Origin: Candidatus Zhuqueibacterota bacterium
GTDB taxonomy: Bacteria > Zhuqueibacterota > Zhuqueibacteria > Zhuqueibacterales > Zhuqueibacteraceae
DNA length: 64,000 nt
NCBI GenBank assembly: GCA_022616415.1
Contig: JAKEEU010000336.1
Location: forward strand, 16,296 to 80,295
Direction: 5' to 3'
Position 1 is the stretch's first letter, and each line of letters begins with the position of its first letter. Shown one piece after another: positions 26,003 through 35,219 of this stretch. The notes beneath the pieces are model-generated. The model was not told the origin of the DNA. It was given only the letters and a program-made list of their open reading frames with translations, and ran no database searches. The position numbers were made by a program, and so were the translations under genes.

Positions 26003-26398
26003 TCGACCGGTTTATTCACTCCATCGCACGATGGGCATGGCTTGCGAAGCATGTTTGCCAAAACTGCGCCTGACGCTGTCCAAAATTAAAAAGGGCTTCC
26101 CCCTTCGTTGTGTGTTGGCTCAACAGTTGCTCGAACGATCACCGCTTCACAACGAAATGGAGACAGCCCTCAACCCGACACACACTCATCACACCCAACT
26201 CCTGCGTCTTGCGATCAGCCGGACAAAGCTCACGTGCGTGGCTGACTGAGATGAAACTCATCCTGTGGCTTCGCGCGTTTTCTCCTCGGCTCAGTGTCTA
26301 AAAATTTCGCAGGAATACAACATGATTTTCCGCGGCTACCCATCTGCACTCCGCCTACCTTCCGAATGATAATAAAATACTTCACGGCTCATTCAAAG
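26003..26398. other. 396-bp non-coding spacer with a structured block
   Basis: No convincing ORF. It is mostly leader for the minus-strand response regulator. A strong stem-loop lies at 26092-26170: AGGGCT pairs with AGCCCT and TTCGTTGTG (26104-26112) with CACAACGAA (26148-26156), enclosing 35 bases. Nothing else was recognised. Confidence 0.5.
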
Positions 26399-27037
26399 TC
26401 AAGAGAAAACGTCGTTTTGAAAAGAATCTTTTTTCATATTTTCGATGGCGATTTTTCCGGCGCAGGCATCGCGCAGCAGTCGCTGGGTTTCATCCGAGCA
26501 CGCGGCCCGAATGGCGACGGCTTGCACGACCTCGGCGCCGAAATCTACGTGGAGCGATTCCGCCTGCACCAGGCGCAGAATTTTTTTGACGGCGGCGGTT
26601 TGCGTGTAAGCATATCGCAAGCGCAATGTTTGTTTGGGGAAAATCTCCGTCAACTCGGCCAAGGCAATGACTGCCACGGTGGCGCTGCCGTAAGCGCGCA
26701 CCAATCCGCCGGTTCCCAATTTCGTGCCGCCAAAATAGCGCGTCACCACGGCCACGAGGTTGGTCAGATGTCGGCGCTCGAGTGCTTGCAAAATCGGGCG
26801 TCCGGCAGTGCCAGCCGGCTCGCCGGCATCGCTGGATTTGGCAATCAATTGCTCGTCAAAACCAATACGAAACGCATAACAATGATGCGTGGCATCGGGA
26901 TAAACCCGGAGGCGTTCGGCGAGGCGCGTCTCGGCCTCCTGGCGCGATTCAGCCGCACACAGGAAAGCAATAAATCGCGAGTCTTTGACTTTTAATTCAG
27001 TTTCAACCGGCGCAACGATAGAATAATATTCATTCAT
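26399..27037 (-). CDS. IMPACT/YigZ-family protein
   Basis: 212 residues from the ATG at 27037. The diagnostic UPF0029 signature is present: YPDATHHCYAFRIG, SDAGEPAGTAGRPIL and RYFGGTKLGTGGLVRAY. The C-terminal half has the EF-G domain IV-like fold. Homologues (YigZ, YvyE) are implicated in translation or stress control but lack a fixed biochemical role. Confidence 0.93.
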   Translation of the reverse strand: MNEYYSIVAPVETELKVKDSRFIAFLCAAESRQEAETRLAERLRVYPDATHHCYAFRIGFDEQLIAKSSDAGEPAGTAGRPILQALERRHLTNLVAVVTRYFGGTKLGTGGLVRAYGSATVAVIALAELTEIFPKQTLRLRYAYTQTAAVKKILRLVQAESLHVDFGAEVVQAVAIRAACSDETQRLLRDACAGKIAIENMKKDSFQNDVFS

Positions 27038-27065
27038 AGCCAACACTTAAATTTTGCAACGAAAA

Positions 27066-27124
27066 GGCAGAATGATTATTTGGCAGAATAATTTTTAATC
27101 ATTCCGCCGAACCATTATTCTGCC
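27066..27124. repeat. 16-bp periodic A1-A2-A1'-A2' element (GGCAGAATNATT)
   Basis: GGCAGAATGATTATTT (27066-27081), GGCAGAATAATTTTTA (27082-27097), AATCATTCCGCC (27097-27108), ATTATTCTGCC (27114-27124). Same architecture as 25475-25538 with a different but alignable core. GCAACGAAAAGG, the unit of the 31913 array, precedes it at 27056. Confidence 0.8.
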
Positions 27125-27296
27125 TTTCAAAATCTTTGCGGCCGTAATATTTGTGCTTGGGGTAATACTATAATTGTAAGGTAAGATATTAGAATGATTT
27201 TGGCAAATACTTTTCCACTTGCATCTTTCTTTGCCGGTTGTTATCATATTGAAACATCTTTGTTATGATTTTACAAGCCAAATGAGGAAGGAGAAA

Positions 27297-28550
27297 ATGC
27301 ACGCGATGTCGAATGAAGCAGTTGCCATTACCGGCATAGGTTTGGTCACCCCTTTGGGCTTGACGTTGGAAGAGAACTGGCGCGCGCTCATGGAGGGCCG
27401 CTCGGGCATCGATACCATCCGTCGTTTTGACGCCTCTTCCCTGCCGACACGCTTCGGCGGCGAGGTGAAAGATTTCGATCCCACTCAATATATGGATGCC
27501 AAAGAGGTGCGGCACTACGACCGCTACACGCATTTCGCCGTGGCGGCGGCCGATATGGCGCTAGCCGATGCCAAACTTCAGCCCAGCGATTTGCCCAAAG
27601 AAAAAACCGGCATCGTCGTCGGCTCCGGCATGGGCGGACTCGAAACGTTTATGGAAAACGCCCGCAGCTTGATTGAAAAAGGCTCGCGCCGCGTCTCGCC
27701 CTTTTTCGTTCCCGCCACCATCACCAATATCGCCGCCGGACTTTTGGCGATTCGGTACGGCACCTACGGCCTCAATTATGCGACGGTCTCGGCATGCGCC
27801 ACCAGCGCGCACGCGATTATGGACGGCTTGATGCTGCTCCGTCAAGGCGTGATGGAGGTGATGATCGTCGGCGGCTCCGAAGCGGCAATCACCGATATCG
27901 GCATCGCCGCTTTCGCGGCTGCTAAAGCCCTGTCCAAAAATAATGACAATCCCCGCACTGCGAGCCGCCCGTTCGACCTGGCGCGCAACGGTTTCGTTAT
28001 GGGCGAGGGCGCCGGCATTTTAGTTCTGGAGCGCAAAGATCAGGCACAGGCGAGGCGCGCGCACATTTGGGCGGAAGTGCGTGGCGCCGGCGCCTCGTCG
28101 GACGCTTTTCATATTACGACGCCGCCGGAGGACGGTAAAGGCGCAGCGTTGGCGATGCGCATGGCTCTGAATGATGCCAGGCTCGAGCCGCGTGACATCG
28201 GCTACATCAACGCGCACGCGACTTCGACGCCGCTTGGTGATCGAGCGGAAACGGCCGCGATCCAATCCGTCTTTGGCGAGCATACTCCAAATGTTGCGGT
28301 GAGTTCCACCAAATCCATGACCGGCCATCTGCTCGGCGCCGCCGGCGTTGTCGAGGCGGCGTATACCGCGATGGCGCTCCATAATCAGACGCTCCCTCCT
28401 ACTATCAATTTGGACAACATTGATCCGGCATGCGATCTGAATCATGTGGCCAACAAGCACCGTTCCGTTTCCGTGCAATATGCGCTTTCCAACGGTTTTG
28501 GCTTTGGAGGAACCAACGTCGTGCTCGCTCTCGGGAGACACGAAAAGTGA
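27297..28550 (+). CDS. fabF: 3-oxoacyl-[acyl-carrier-protein] synthase II (FabF/KAS II)
   Basis: 417 residues from the ATG at 27297 (GAGGAAGGAG just before it; the ATG at 27306 is an alternative). The KAS thiolase-fold signature is complete: VSACATSAHAI (nucleophile Cys), INAHATSTPLGD and KSMTGHLLGAAG (two catalytic His). It condenses malonyl-ACP with acyl-ACP to lengthen fatty acids. It is not next to acpP or fabG, so it may be a second copy or serve a special lipid; the aldehyde dehydrogenase follows. Confidence 0.93.
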   Translation: MHAMSNEAVAITGIGLVTPLGLTLEENWRALMEGRSGIDTIRRFDASSLPTRFGGEVKDFDPTQYMDAKEVRHYDRYTHFAVAAADMALADAKLQPSDLPKEKTGIVVGSGMGGLETFMENARSLIEKGSRRVSPFFVPATITNIAAGLLAIRYGTYGLNYATVSACATSAHAIMDGLMLLRQGVMEVMIVGGSEAAITDIGIAAFAAAKALSKNNDNPRTASRPFDLARNGFVMGEGAGILVLERKDQAQARRAHIWAEVRGAGASSDAFHITTPPEDGKGAALAMRMALNDARLEPRDIGYINAHATSTPLGDRAETAAIQSVFGEHTPNVAVSSTKSMTGHLLGAAGVVEAAYTAMALHNQTLPPTINLDNIDPACDLNHVANKHRSVSVQYALSNGFGFGGTNVVLALGRHEK

Positions 28551-28552
28551 AT

Positions 28553-28667
28553 TGGATTTCTGGATTGTTGGAGTATTGGATTGGTGGATCACTGGATGGC
28601 TGGAGTGTTGGATGATTGGTACTCAATGATCCATTAATACATCGATCCAACAATACCGCCATCCCAA
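28553..28667. repeat. TGGANNNN octamer array with inverted arm
   Basis: Nine octamers in perfect register from 28553 to 28624 (TGGATTTC, TGGATTGT, TGGAGTAT, TGGATTGG, TGGATCAC, TGGATGGC, TGGAGTGT, TGGATGAT, TGGTACTC), then a looser complementary arm (GATCCATT, GATCCAAC, CATCCC) to about 28667. It lies between fabF and the aldehyde dehydrogenase. Confidence 0.85.
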
Positions 28668-28693
28668 ATAACATTCTCTATGATCACCTCATC

Positions 28694-30259
28694 ATGATCA
28701 CCTCATCCCCTTCTAAAATTCAGTCCATCGATCCGGCCACGGGCGAAGTTTGGCGGGAATACGACAGCGCTACGCCGCAGCAAGTGCAGGCCGCGGTGGC
28801 GAAAGCACGCGCCGCGCAGAAAAATTGGGGCCCCGCGCCGATTCGAGAGCGGGCCATGGTGTTAAGAAATTTTTTTGACGCTCTGTTCAACCGCCGGATG
28901 GAAATGGCGGCGTTGATTACGCGCGAAAACGGCAAGCCGGCCGCCGAGGCGTTGATTGCGGAGGTGATCGTCAGTCTCGATATCATCAAATACTATCTTC
29001 GCTACGGCCCGCTGTGGCTGCGCCCGCAGCAGTTGCCGCACCAAAATCTGGCGTTGAAAATGCGGCGCGCCTACGTTCATCACGTTCCGCTCGGCGTCGT
29101 CGGCATCATCTCGCCGTGGAATTATCCGCTCATGCTGCCGCTCGGCGGAACCGTGGCCGCCATCCTGGCAGGCAATGCGGTGGTTTTAAAGCCGTCGGAA
29201 TTTACCACGGCTGTGGTGTTGGAAACGGAAAAGCTGTTTCACGAAGCCGGATTACCGGAGGGCGTTTTTCAAGTCGCCACGGGCGATGGCAGCACCGGCG
29301 CGGCGCTGGCGGCGAGTGACATTGATAAAATTGTTTTCACCGGCAGCGCCGCCACCGGAAAAAAAGTCGCGGCTGCTGCCGCAGAAAAATTAATTCCAGT
29401 TGTCATGGAATTGGGCGGCAGCGATCCGATGCTTGTGCTCCGCGATGTTAATCTCGATCACGCCACCAGCGGCGTGATTTGGGGCCGCTTCATGAACTGC
29501 GGCCAAAGCTGCGTAGCCGTCAAACGCGTTTTTGTCGAGCAGGAAATTTATGAGCCGTTTGTCGCCAAAGTAGTTGAAAAGGTAAACCGCCTACGTCTTG
29601 GTCCAGGCAACCATCCGGAAACCGATATCGGCCCGATGATTCGCGAGCGGCAAGTGGCCATATTGGAACAACAACTCGCCGACGCGGTCGCCAAAGGCGC
29701 AAAAGTTCTGTGCGGAGGCAAACGCCGCCCTGATCTCGGCCCGTTCTTTTTCGAGCCGACGGTTCTCGTCGATGTCGATGCCGAGATGAAAGTTTTGCAG
29801 GAAGAAACTTTTGGCCCATTGCTGCCGATCGTGCCGGTGCGCGATATTGACGAAGCCATTGCGTTTGCCAATGCCACGCCTTACGGACTTTCCGCCAGCA
29901 TCTGGACAGCTGATCTGAAACACGGCCGCGCGTTGTCGCAACGCATTGAAGCCGGTGCCGTGTTGATCAATGACGCCGTCAGTCACGTCGGCGCTTGCGA
30001 AGCCCCACACGGCGGCGCCAAAGCCAGCGGCTACGGCCGCACCCACGGCCGCGACGGCTTGATGGAAATGACCCGCACCAAATACCTCGATATTGATCCC
30101 ATCACTTTCCTTCGCAAACCGTGGTGGTTTCGCTACGATGCAAATTTGTTGCAGCAACTCAATCGTTTTGCCGATCTGCTCTTCAGCCGCTCGCTTTGGG
30201 CACGTCTGCGTAGCGTGCCGGAGTCGTTGGGGTTGTTGAGGAGAAAGACGTGGGTTTGA
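28694..30259 (+). CDS. NAD(P)-dependent aldehyde dehydrogenase
   Basis: 521 residues from the ATG at 28694; upstream starts lie in the octamer array. Conserved ALDH motifs: SPWNYPLMLPLGG, FTGSAATGKKVAAAA, MELGGSDPML (general base Glu) and NCGQSCVAVKR (catalytic Cys). A C-terminal tail of about 45 residues (after RTKYLDIDP) with KPWWFRYD is longer than in classical ALDHs and is amphipathic. Oxidises an aldehyde to the acid; substrate unknown. Confidence 0.92.
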   Translation: MITSSPSKIQSIDPATGEVWREYDSATPQQVQAAVAKARAAQKNWGPAPIRERAMVLRNFFDALFNRRMEMAALITRENGKPAAEALIAEVIVSLDIIKYYLRYGPLWLRPQQLPHQNLALKMRRAYVHHVPLGVVGIISPWNYPLMLPLGGTVAAILAGNAVVLKPSEFTTAVVLETEKLFHEAGLPEGVFQVATGDGSTGAALAASDIDKIVFTGSAATGKKVAAAAAEKLIPVVMELGGSDPMLVLRDVNLDHATSGVIWGRFMNCGQSCVAVKRVFVEQEIYEPFVAKVVEKVNRLRLGPGNHPETDIGPMIRERQVAILEQQLADAVAKGAKVLCGGKRRPDLGPFFFEPTVLVDVDAEMKVLQEETFGPLLPIVPVRDIDEAIAFANATPYGLSASIWTADLKHGRALSQRIEAGAVLINDAVSHVGACEAPHGGAKASGYGRTHGRDGLMEMTRTKYLDIDPITFLRKPWWFRYDANLLQQLNRFADLLFSRSLWARLRSVPESLGLLRRKTWV

Positions 30260-30415
30260 TCATACCGACAAGCTTGCTGAATTGAAAGAGTTGATCGGCG
30301 CGAAATTAGTGCTGAGCCGACGCTACACTGCTTTAAAAATGATAGAAAGGGCCGCTTTCAATGAAATAAATTACCTTGCGCTGCAAACACAACCGTTAGG
30401 CGGTATTTTAACAAC

Positions 30416-31243
30416 ATGCAATTGATTAAAATTTCACTTACCGTCTTAACGGCAACGATAATCTTGCTTGGTCTCTGGGCATTTTGGTGGGAACCTGCCA
30501 GTTTGCGCGTGCATGAAGAAACGATTATTGTGCCGTGGCCGTGGCCACCACTCCGCGCCGGGATACTCACCGATATTCATATTGGCTCACCGCATAACGA
30601 CCTTGCCAAGCTCAAACAAATTGTGGCACAAACCAATGCAGCGCGACCCGATCTCATTTGCATTTTAGGCGATCTCGTCATTCGCGGCGTGGTTGGCGGA
30701 ACATTTGTGCCACCCGAGCCTATTGCGCAAGAACTCGCAAATTTGCATGCGCCGTTGGGAGTTGTATCCGTTCTCGGGAATCATGACTACTGGGTTGATG
30801 AAGCACAGGTGACGCGAGCGTTGCAAAACAATGGTATCATGGTTCTCAGCGATTCCGCAATGGCCATCAATACCCTAAGCGGCCCCATCTGGATTGTTGG
30901 TGTGAGTGACTTTTGGACAGGGAAACATGATGTGATAAGCGCAATGCAATTCGTGAGTGACGACAATCCGGTTATCGCCATCACTCACAATCCCGATATT
31001 TTTCCGAAGATTCCCGAGCGGGTGAATGTGACATTAGCGGGACATACGCATGGTGGACAAGTTTGTTTTCCTATTATCGGCGCGCCAATTGTGCCGTCGT
31101 GGTACGGACAACGTTTTGTGGTCGGCCATATTATTGAAGGTGGGCGACACTTATACGTGGCAACAGGCACGGGAACGAGTATTTTGCCGGTGCGGTTTCG
31201 CGTGCCGCCGAAAATCGAAGTTGTCACACAGCGAGGAAGATGA
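30416..31243 (+). CDS. Membrane-anchored calcineurin-like metallophosphoesterase
   Basis: 275 residues. One N-terminal transmembrane helix (about residues 5-25), then the dimetal site: LTDIHIG, LGDLV, LGNHDYW, ITHNPD and LAGHTHGGQ. This YkuE/YaeI-like group cleaves phosphomonoesters or phospholipid-type diesters at the membrane. It is a single gene. Confidence 0.9.
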   Translation: MQLIKISLTVLTATIILLGLWAFWWEPASLRVHEETIIVPWPWPPLRAGILTDIHIGSPHNDLAKLKQIVAQTNAARPDLICILGDLVIRGVVGGTFVPPEPIAQELANLHAPLGVVSVLGNHDYWVDEAQVTRALQNNGIMVLSDSAMAINTLSGPIWIVGVSDFWTGKHDVISAMQFVSDDNPVIAITHNPDIFPKIPERVNVTLAGHTHGGQVCFPIIGAPIVPSWYGQRFVVGHIIEGGRHLYVATGTGTSILPVRFRVPPKIEVVTQRGR

Positions 31244-31266
31244 TGGATAGAAATTCATTATTATGA

Positions 31267-31884
31267 CTAATACAAATCCTTCTTAATCTTCTCAATCTCC
31301 GTTTCTAACGCAGCAATCCTGCGTTTCATCGCTTCGATCTCGTCTCGCAACGAAGGCGCTCCGGAAGCTTCCGGTGCTTCTTCGGCCTCGTCGTGATAGG
31401 CAAAAAACAAATGCCGGTAGCGGTCTTCTTTTTGGCCGGCGCGGCGTGGGGCTTTTTCGACGAAGCGTTCCTCACCGCTCATTAAGCTCTCGATAGTTTG
31501 CTCGACTTTTTCGAGGGTGGAGAATTCGTGTTGCCGTTCCGTGCGGCCTTTGATCTCGCCGACAGTTTGCGGGCCGCGCAGCAGCAAAATGCTCAACGCG
31601 GCCAGTTGCGCCGGAGACAACTCGAGGCCGTTTTCGCCGCCACGGTGCGCGTATTTCATCACCCGGCCGTCGCCGCTGACAAAGGCACAGAGGCCTTTTT
31701 CTTTCAATCCGGCGAGTGCTGCTTCAACCTCTTCGGAAGTGTATTCCACCACCGGCTCGCGGCTGGTTTTCTGATTGCACGCGGCAACCAAGGCGTTCAG
31801 CGTCATCGGATAATATTCCGGCGTGGCTTGGCTTTTCTCAATCAGGCAGCCAAACACACGCGCTTCTTCAGCGGAGAGTAACAT
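31267..31884 (-). CDS. YceH-family (DUF480) protein
   Basis: 205 residues. Two winged-helix modules typical of DUF480: EEARVFGCLIEKSQATPEYYPMTLNALVAACNQKTSR, then LSPAQLAALSILLLRGPQTVGEIKGRTERQHEF. The C-terminus is a coiled-coil (about 175-205). Function unproven; the fold suggests DNA binding. Confidence 0.92.
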   Translation of the reverse strand: MLLSAEEARVFGCLIEKSQATPEYYPMTLNALVAACNQKTSREPVVEYTSEEVEAALAGLKEKGLCAFVSGDGRVMKYAHRGGENGLELSPAQLAALSILLLRGPQTVGEIKGRTERQHEFSTLEKVEQTIESLMSGEERFVEKAPRRAGQKEDRYRHLFFAYHDEAEEAPEASGAPSLRDEIEAMKRRIAALETEIEKIKKDLY

Positions 31885-31912
31885 TTCTCGCCTTTCTCAC
31901 AATATAAATTTC

Positions 31913-32046
31913 GCAACGAAAAGGCTACGCCCGTAGGGGAACTGCAACGAAAAAAAGTCTGCGATAAACTTGCAACGAAAAGGAAATCACAACGAAAAAG
32001 CCTGTGAAAAACTTGCAACGAAAAGGGAACCGCAACGAAAAAAAGT
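31913..32046. repeat. GCAACGAAAA repeat array, six copies
   Basis: Copies begin at 31913, 31944, 31972, 31989 (CAACG variant), 32015 and 32032, each followed by A-runs and often GG. A CTACGCCCGTAG hairpin interrupts the first and second copies. It lies upstream of the YceH gene and downstream of the SpoIIE-type phosphatase. Confidence 0.8.
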
Positions 32047-32107
32047 CTGAATCTATGGGTTTTGTTAATTGCCTTGCGCTTTTCGCTCTACGCCCTACGC
32101 TCTTCGC

Positions 32108-34918
32108 TCACAACGCTTTCACCACCACCACCGTCTGATCATCGTGCTGATTCATTTCACCGGCAAAGCTCTTGACCGCGGTGATGACTTGGTCGCGAAT
32201 GAGGTTGGCGTTGAGTGTTGAGCTGCTTTCCAAGATTTTTATCAAGCTGTCTTCGCCAAATTCTCCGTCGTTGCGGCCTTGCGCTTCGGTGACGCCGTCG
32301 GTAACGAAGAGAAAAACGTCGCCGGCTTCATATTGTAAAACCTTTTCTTCCAGCTCGATCGCGAAAACACCGTGATTGTCGAGTCCCAGCCCCAAGCCTT
32401 TCGGCGTGATTTTCTCGACGCGCTGCGTCTGGGCGTGATAATAAAATAGCGGCAAATGGCCGGCGCGTGCCAGAACCAAACGTCGCGTCGCCGAATCAAA
32501 ATCGGCGCCGAGCGAGGTGACGAAAGATTTTCTTTCCATGTCCTGGCAGAGCAGTTGATTGGCGCGAATGAAAAGCTCTTTCGGCGAAAGGCCGAAGCCG
32601 TGCAGGGAGCGCAGAATGCCTTGCACCTTGGACATGTACAGCGCCGCGGAAGTGCCTTTGCCGCTGACGTCGCCGACGATGACAGTGATCGCGGTAGGAA
32701 CGCCATTGAGATAATCGAAGTAATCGCCGCCGACTTCCAGCGCGGGAATCGAGATGCCGGCAATATCGAGCCCATCAACCTTCGGCGTGGATTGCGGCAG
32801 CGAGGCCAGTTGGATGCGGCGCGCAATCGCCAGCTCGTGCTTGAGGCGCTCTTGTTCCGAAAGCTGTTCGTGCAAAAACGCATTCTCAATGGCGACCGAG
32901 GCTTGTTTCGCCACCGCCGCAAGAAAAGCCAGATCATCGCTGTAAAAGGGCGTCTCGGAGCGTTTCTCGCCGATGAGCAACGTGCCGACGAGCTTCTCTT
33001 TGAAGCGAATCGGAATGATATGGCGGAAGCCGTGCTGCTGAAAGCTTTCTTTGATATCGTGCGGCAAATAATCGACACTGAAGCGCGATTCGCTGCGGAA
33101 TTGTTGGATCACCTCGGCAAGCTTGCGATCGAAGCGCACGCAGAAATCTTCCCAAATTTTGCCGTCGAAACCGTAAGCCTCCTGGCAACAGCAGGCTTTC
33201 TGCTCGCGGAAAAAGAGCACACCGACGCGCTGCAGTTGCATCAAATCAGCCAGCTTCTGAACGATGCCGCGGCTGAGATCGGCCATGCTCAATTTCGTGG
33301 CCATGACCTCGGTCAGTTCGCTGGCGGCGCGGCGGTAATCGAATTGGCCGCGATAAAATTTTTGCGCGATCAGCCGCTGCCCCACCCGAATGATTTGCCA
33401 GAAAGCGAAGCTCAAGCCGATGGCGATCAAAATCAAAACGCCTTTTTCGAGAGGCACCCGCTGTTCCGGAGGCAAGGGCGAATCCAGAACTTCGATCGAG
33501 CCACCGGTCAACCGCACGTTGGGAAGAGGAAGATGAATCTGCGGCAAGGTCAGGAAAATTTTTAATGCCAGTGCCAAAACAAGGAGAACCCACATTAGCG
33601 AGACGATGGTGTATTGAACGTTGCGGCGGACGCGCAGATCCATCTCCAGCAAACGATAGCGCCCGATGGTATATAAATAAGCCAGCGGAATAAAAACGAG
33701 AGGAATTCCGATATAACCGGCTCGCGCGCGGCCGAGCACAAACATGAGAACAAAAGCGGCGCCGCCAACCGTGAGGCCCGTCCACTTGATAATTTGGCTC
33801 ATCCGCTTGCGTTCCGCTGAATCTTGCTTGCGATAAATAAAATGGAGAATGGCCGTATAAGCGACTGTCAAAACCGGCATCAAAACCACCGCCGGAAAAA
33901 AACTCGCTTCACCTTTGCCTCGGCCTGTGATGATCGCCACCCCGAGGCAAATCAGCGCGAACAGATACGGCACCGCGGTGAGCCAGCGTTTGGCTAAACG
34001 CTCGGTGCGTTCTTTGGGAAAATAATAGTCGCTGTGTAGCCAGGCGGCAATGCCGAAGAGTAAAACGGCTAACACATTGAAATTGCGCGTGATCGTAAAA
34101 TCGCGCGTTACTTCATGGCGCTGCGTCATTGCCACCATCATAAAGAAGCCGATCAATAAGAACGCCAAACCGAGCAGCCGCGCGGTTTTGATTTGCGGCC
34201 GTTGCAGCGCGATGAAAGCTCCCACGCCGAAGTAAACCAGGCCGGAGAGGCACATCACGAGCAAAGGAATCGAAACGCCGAATCTCGCCAGCGTCACCGG
34301 CAGCGTCAACACGCTATTGTCGCGGATCACGTCGTAGGCGATGGCCTTGCCGGATTGGCCGCTGCGCAGAATTTGGTCGGCCTCACCGGAATTTCTGAAA
34401 GTCCGGCCGTTGATCCGGAAAATCAAATCGCCCACTTTCATGCCGGCGCGATCCGAAGCGCCATTTTTGAAAACCTCGTAGACATAGGCCGTCGATGGAA
34501 TGGGCCGCAAAAAGCTGTCCGGCACCGCGGCTTTGGTGATGCGATAAAATAGAATTTCATTTCGTTTCGGACGAAAAACATGCAGAACCACAGTGGAATC
34601 TTTTTGCAGCGCGCGATATGCACCGGCGAGGCTGTCGGGTTTTTGCCGATTGATTGTCAACAACAAATCGCCAATTTGAACGGAATCTTGCAGAACCGGC
34701 TGTGGGCTGCCTTTTTTGAAACCGGCGGTATAATTGGCGAGCTGCCCGGGAAAATTTTTGATGACGTATAATTTGGAGGGCGAATTGCCGAACCAGTTTT
34801 CGTCTGTGGGTGAACTGGCGGAATGATAAAAATTTTGCGCCGCCATGCCGAAAAGGTAGATCAAACCAATTCCGAAGAGGAAGCGGAAAAGCTGTGGGTG
34901 TTCGTTAAAATAAGCCAT
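32108..34918 (-). CDS. PDZ-transmembrane-GAF-SpoIIE (PP2C) phosphatase
   Basis: 936 residues from the ATG at 34918 (an ATG six codons earlier is possible). Order: one N-terminal membrane helix, PDZ-like repeats (about 45-220, with VQIGDLLLTINRQ and MKVGDLIFRINGRTF), about eight membrane helices (about 230-520), a GAF domain (about 560-700, with DYLPHDIKESF and VAKQASVAIENAFLHEQL), and a SpoIIE-type PP2C domain (LEVGGDYFDY, VGDVSGKGTSAALYM, FLFVTDGVTEA). The metal aspartates are present. It would dephosphorylate an anti-sigma-factor antagonist after sensing envelope or redox signals. Such partners are not adjacent. Confidence 0.9.
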   Translation of the reverse strand: MAYFNEHPQLFRFLFGIGLIYLFGMAAQNFYHSASSPTDENWFGNSPSKLYVIKNFPGQLANYTAGFKKGSPQPVLQDSVQIGDLLLTINRQKPDSLAGAYRALQKDSTVVLHVFRPKRNEILFYRITKAAVPDSFLRPIPSTAYVYEVFKNGASDRAGMKVGDLIFRINGRTFRNSGEADQILRSGQSGKAIAYDVIRDNSVLTLPVTLARFGVSIPLLVMCLSGLVYFGVGAFIALQRPQIKTARLLGLAFLLIGFFMMVAMTQRHEVTRDFTITRNFNVLAVLLFGIAAWLHSDYYFPKERTERLAKRWLTAVPYLFALICLGVAIITGRGKGEASFFPAVVLMPVLTVAYTAILHFIYRKQDSAERKRMSQIIKWTGLTVGGAAFVLMFVLGRARAGYIGIPLVFIPLAYLYTIGRYRLLEMDLRVRRNVQYTIVSLMWVLLVLALALKIFLTLPQIHLPLPNVRLTGGSIEVLDSPLPPEQRVPLEKGVLILIAIGLSFAFWQIIRVGQRLIAQKFYRGQFDYRRAASELTEVMATKLSMADLSRGIVQKLADLMQLQRVGVLFFREQKACCCQEAYGFDGKIWEDFCVRFDRKLAEVIQQFRSESRFSVDYLPHDIKESFQQHGFRHIIPIRFKEKLVGTLLIGEKRSETPFYSDDLAFLAAVAKQASVAIENAFLHEQLSEQERLKHELAIARRIQLASLPQSTPKVDGLDIAGISIPALEVGGDYFDYLNGVPTAITVIVGDVSGKGTSAALYMSKVQGILRSLHGFGLSPKELFIRANQLLCQDMERKSFVTSLGADFDSATRRLVLARAGHLPLFYYHAQTQRVEKITPKGLGLGLDNHGVFAIELEEKVLQYEAGDVFLFVTDGVTEAQGRNDGEFGEDSLIKILESSSTLNANLIRDQVITAVKSFAGEMNQHDDQTVVVVKAL

Positions 34919-35219
34919 AGGCGTATGCCGTTGCAAAAGCTGGTTTAAAGAAGGATGATCGCCGTCCGGCAGAAAATCTCCTGTTCACCTTTTGGGGTAT
35001 ACGGTGATAAATGTAACTTGTTTTAAGTTGCAAAGCAAGCCTTAAATATGGTTTGCTGTTTTCAGAATTTTTGTTATATTGATACTTCCAGACGGCTCGA
35101 CGGCCATGCTCATAAAATCTTAGACGATAATTTGCTCATAAAGGTTGGTCGCGGCTGGAAAATTCAAGTTGGTGGTTGGCCTTGAAATTTAATTATTTTA
35201 GAAACTAAGAAAGGCCTCA
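34919..35219. other. Divergent non-coding spacer
   Basis: About 300 A+T-rich bases between the SpoIIE-type gene (minus) and the DinB gene (plus). One promoter-like pair is seen at 35053-35080. No further gene or repeat was recognised. Confidence 0.5.
35053..35080 (+). promoter_or_regulatory. Putative promoter upstream of the DinB-family gene
   Basis: TTGCTG (35053-35058), 16-base spacer, TATATT (35075-35080), 140 bases before the ATG at 35220. Confidence 0.4.

Noticed and set aside
27056..27070. GCAACGAAAAGG copy as a direct-repeat CRISPR-like unit
   Set aside because: Copies at 31913-32046 have no uniform spacers or repeat length, and no cas genes occur.
30260..30415. In-frame peptide DKLAELKELIGAKLVLSRR... 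after the aldehyde dehydrogenase
   Set aside because: About 54 codons without a start codon or recognised family; may be a relic but cannot be supported.
32456..33565. 370-codon plus-strand ORF opposite the SpoIIE-type gene
   Set aside because: Antisense shadow of a clear multi-domain gene.
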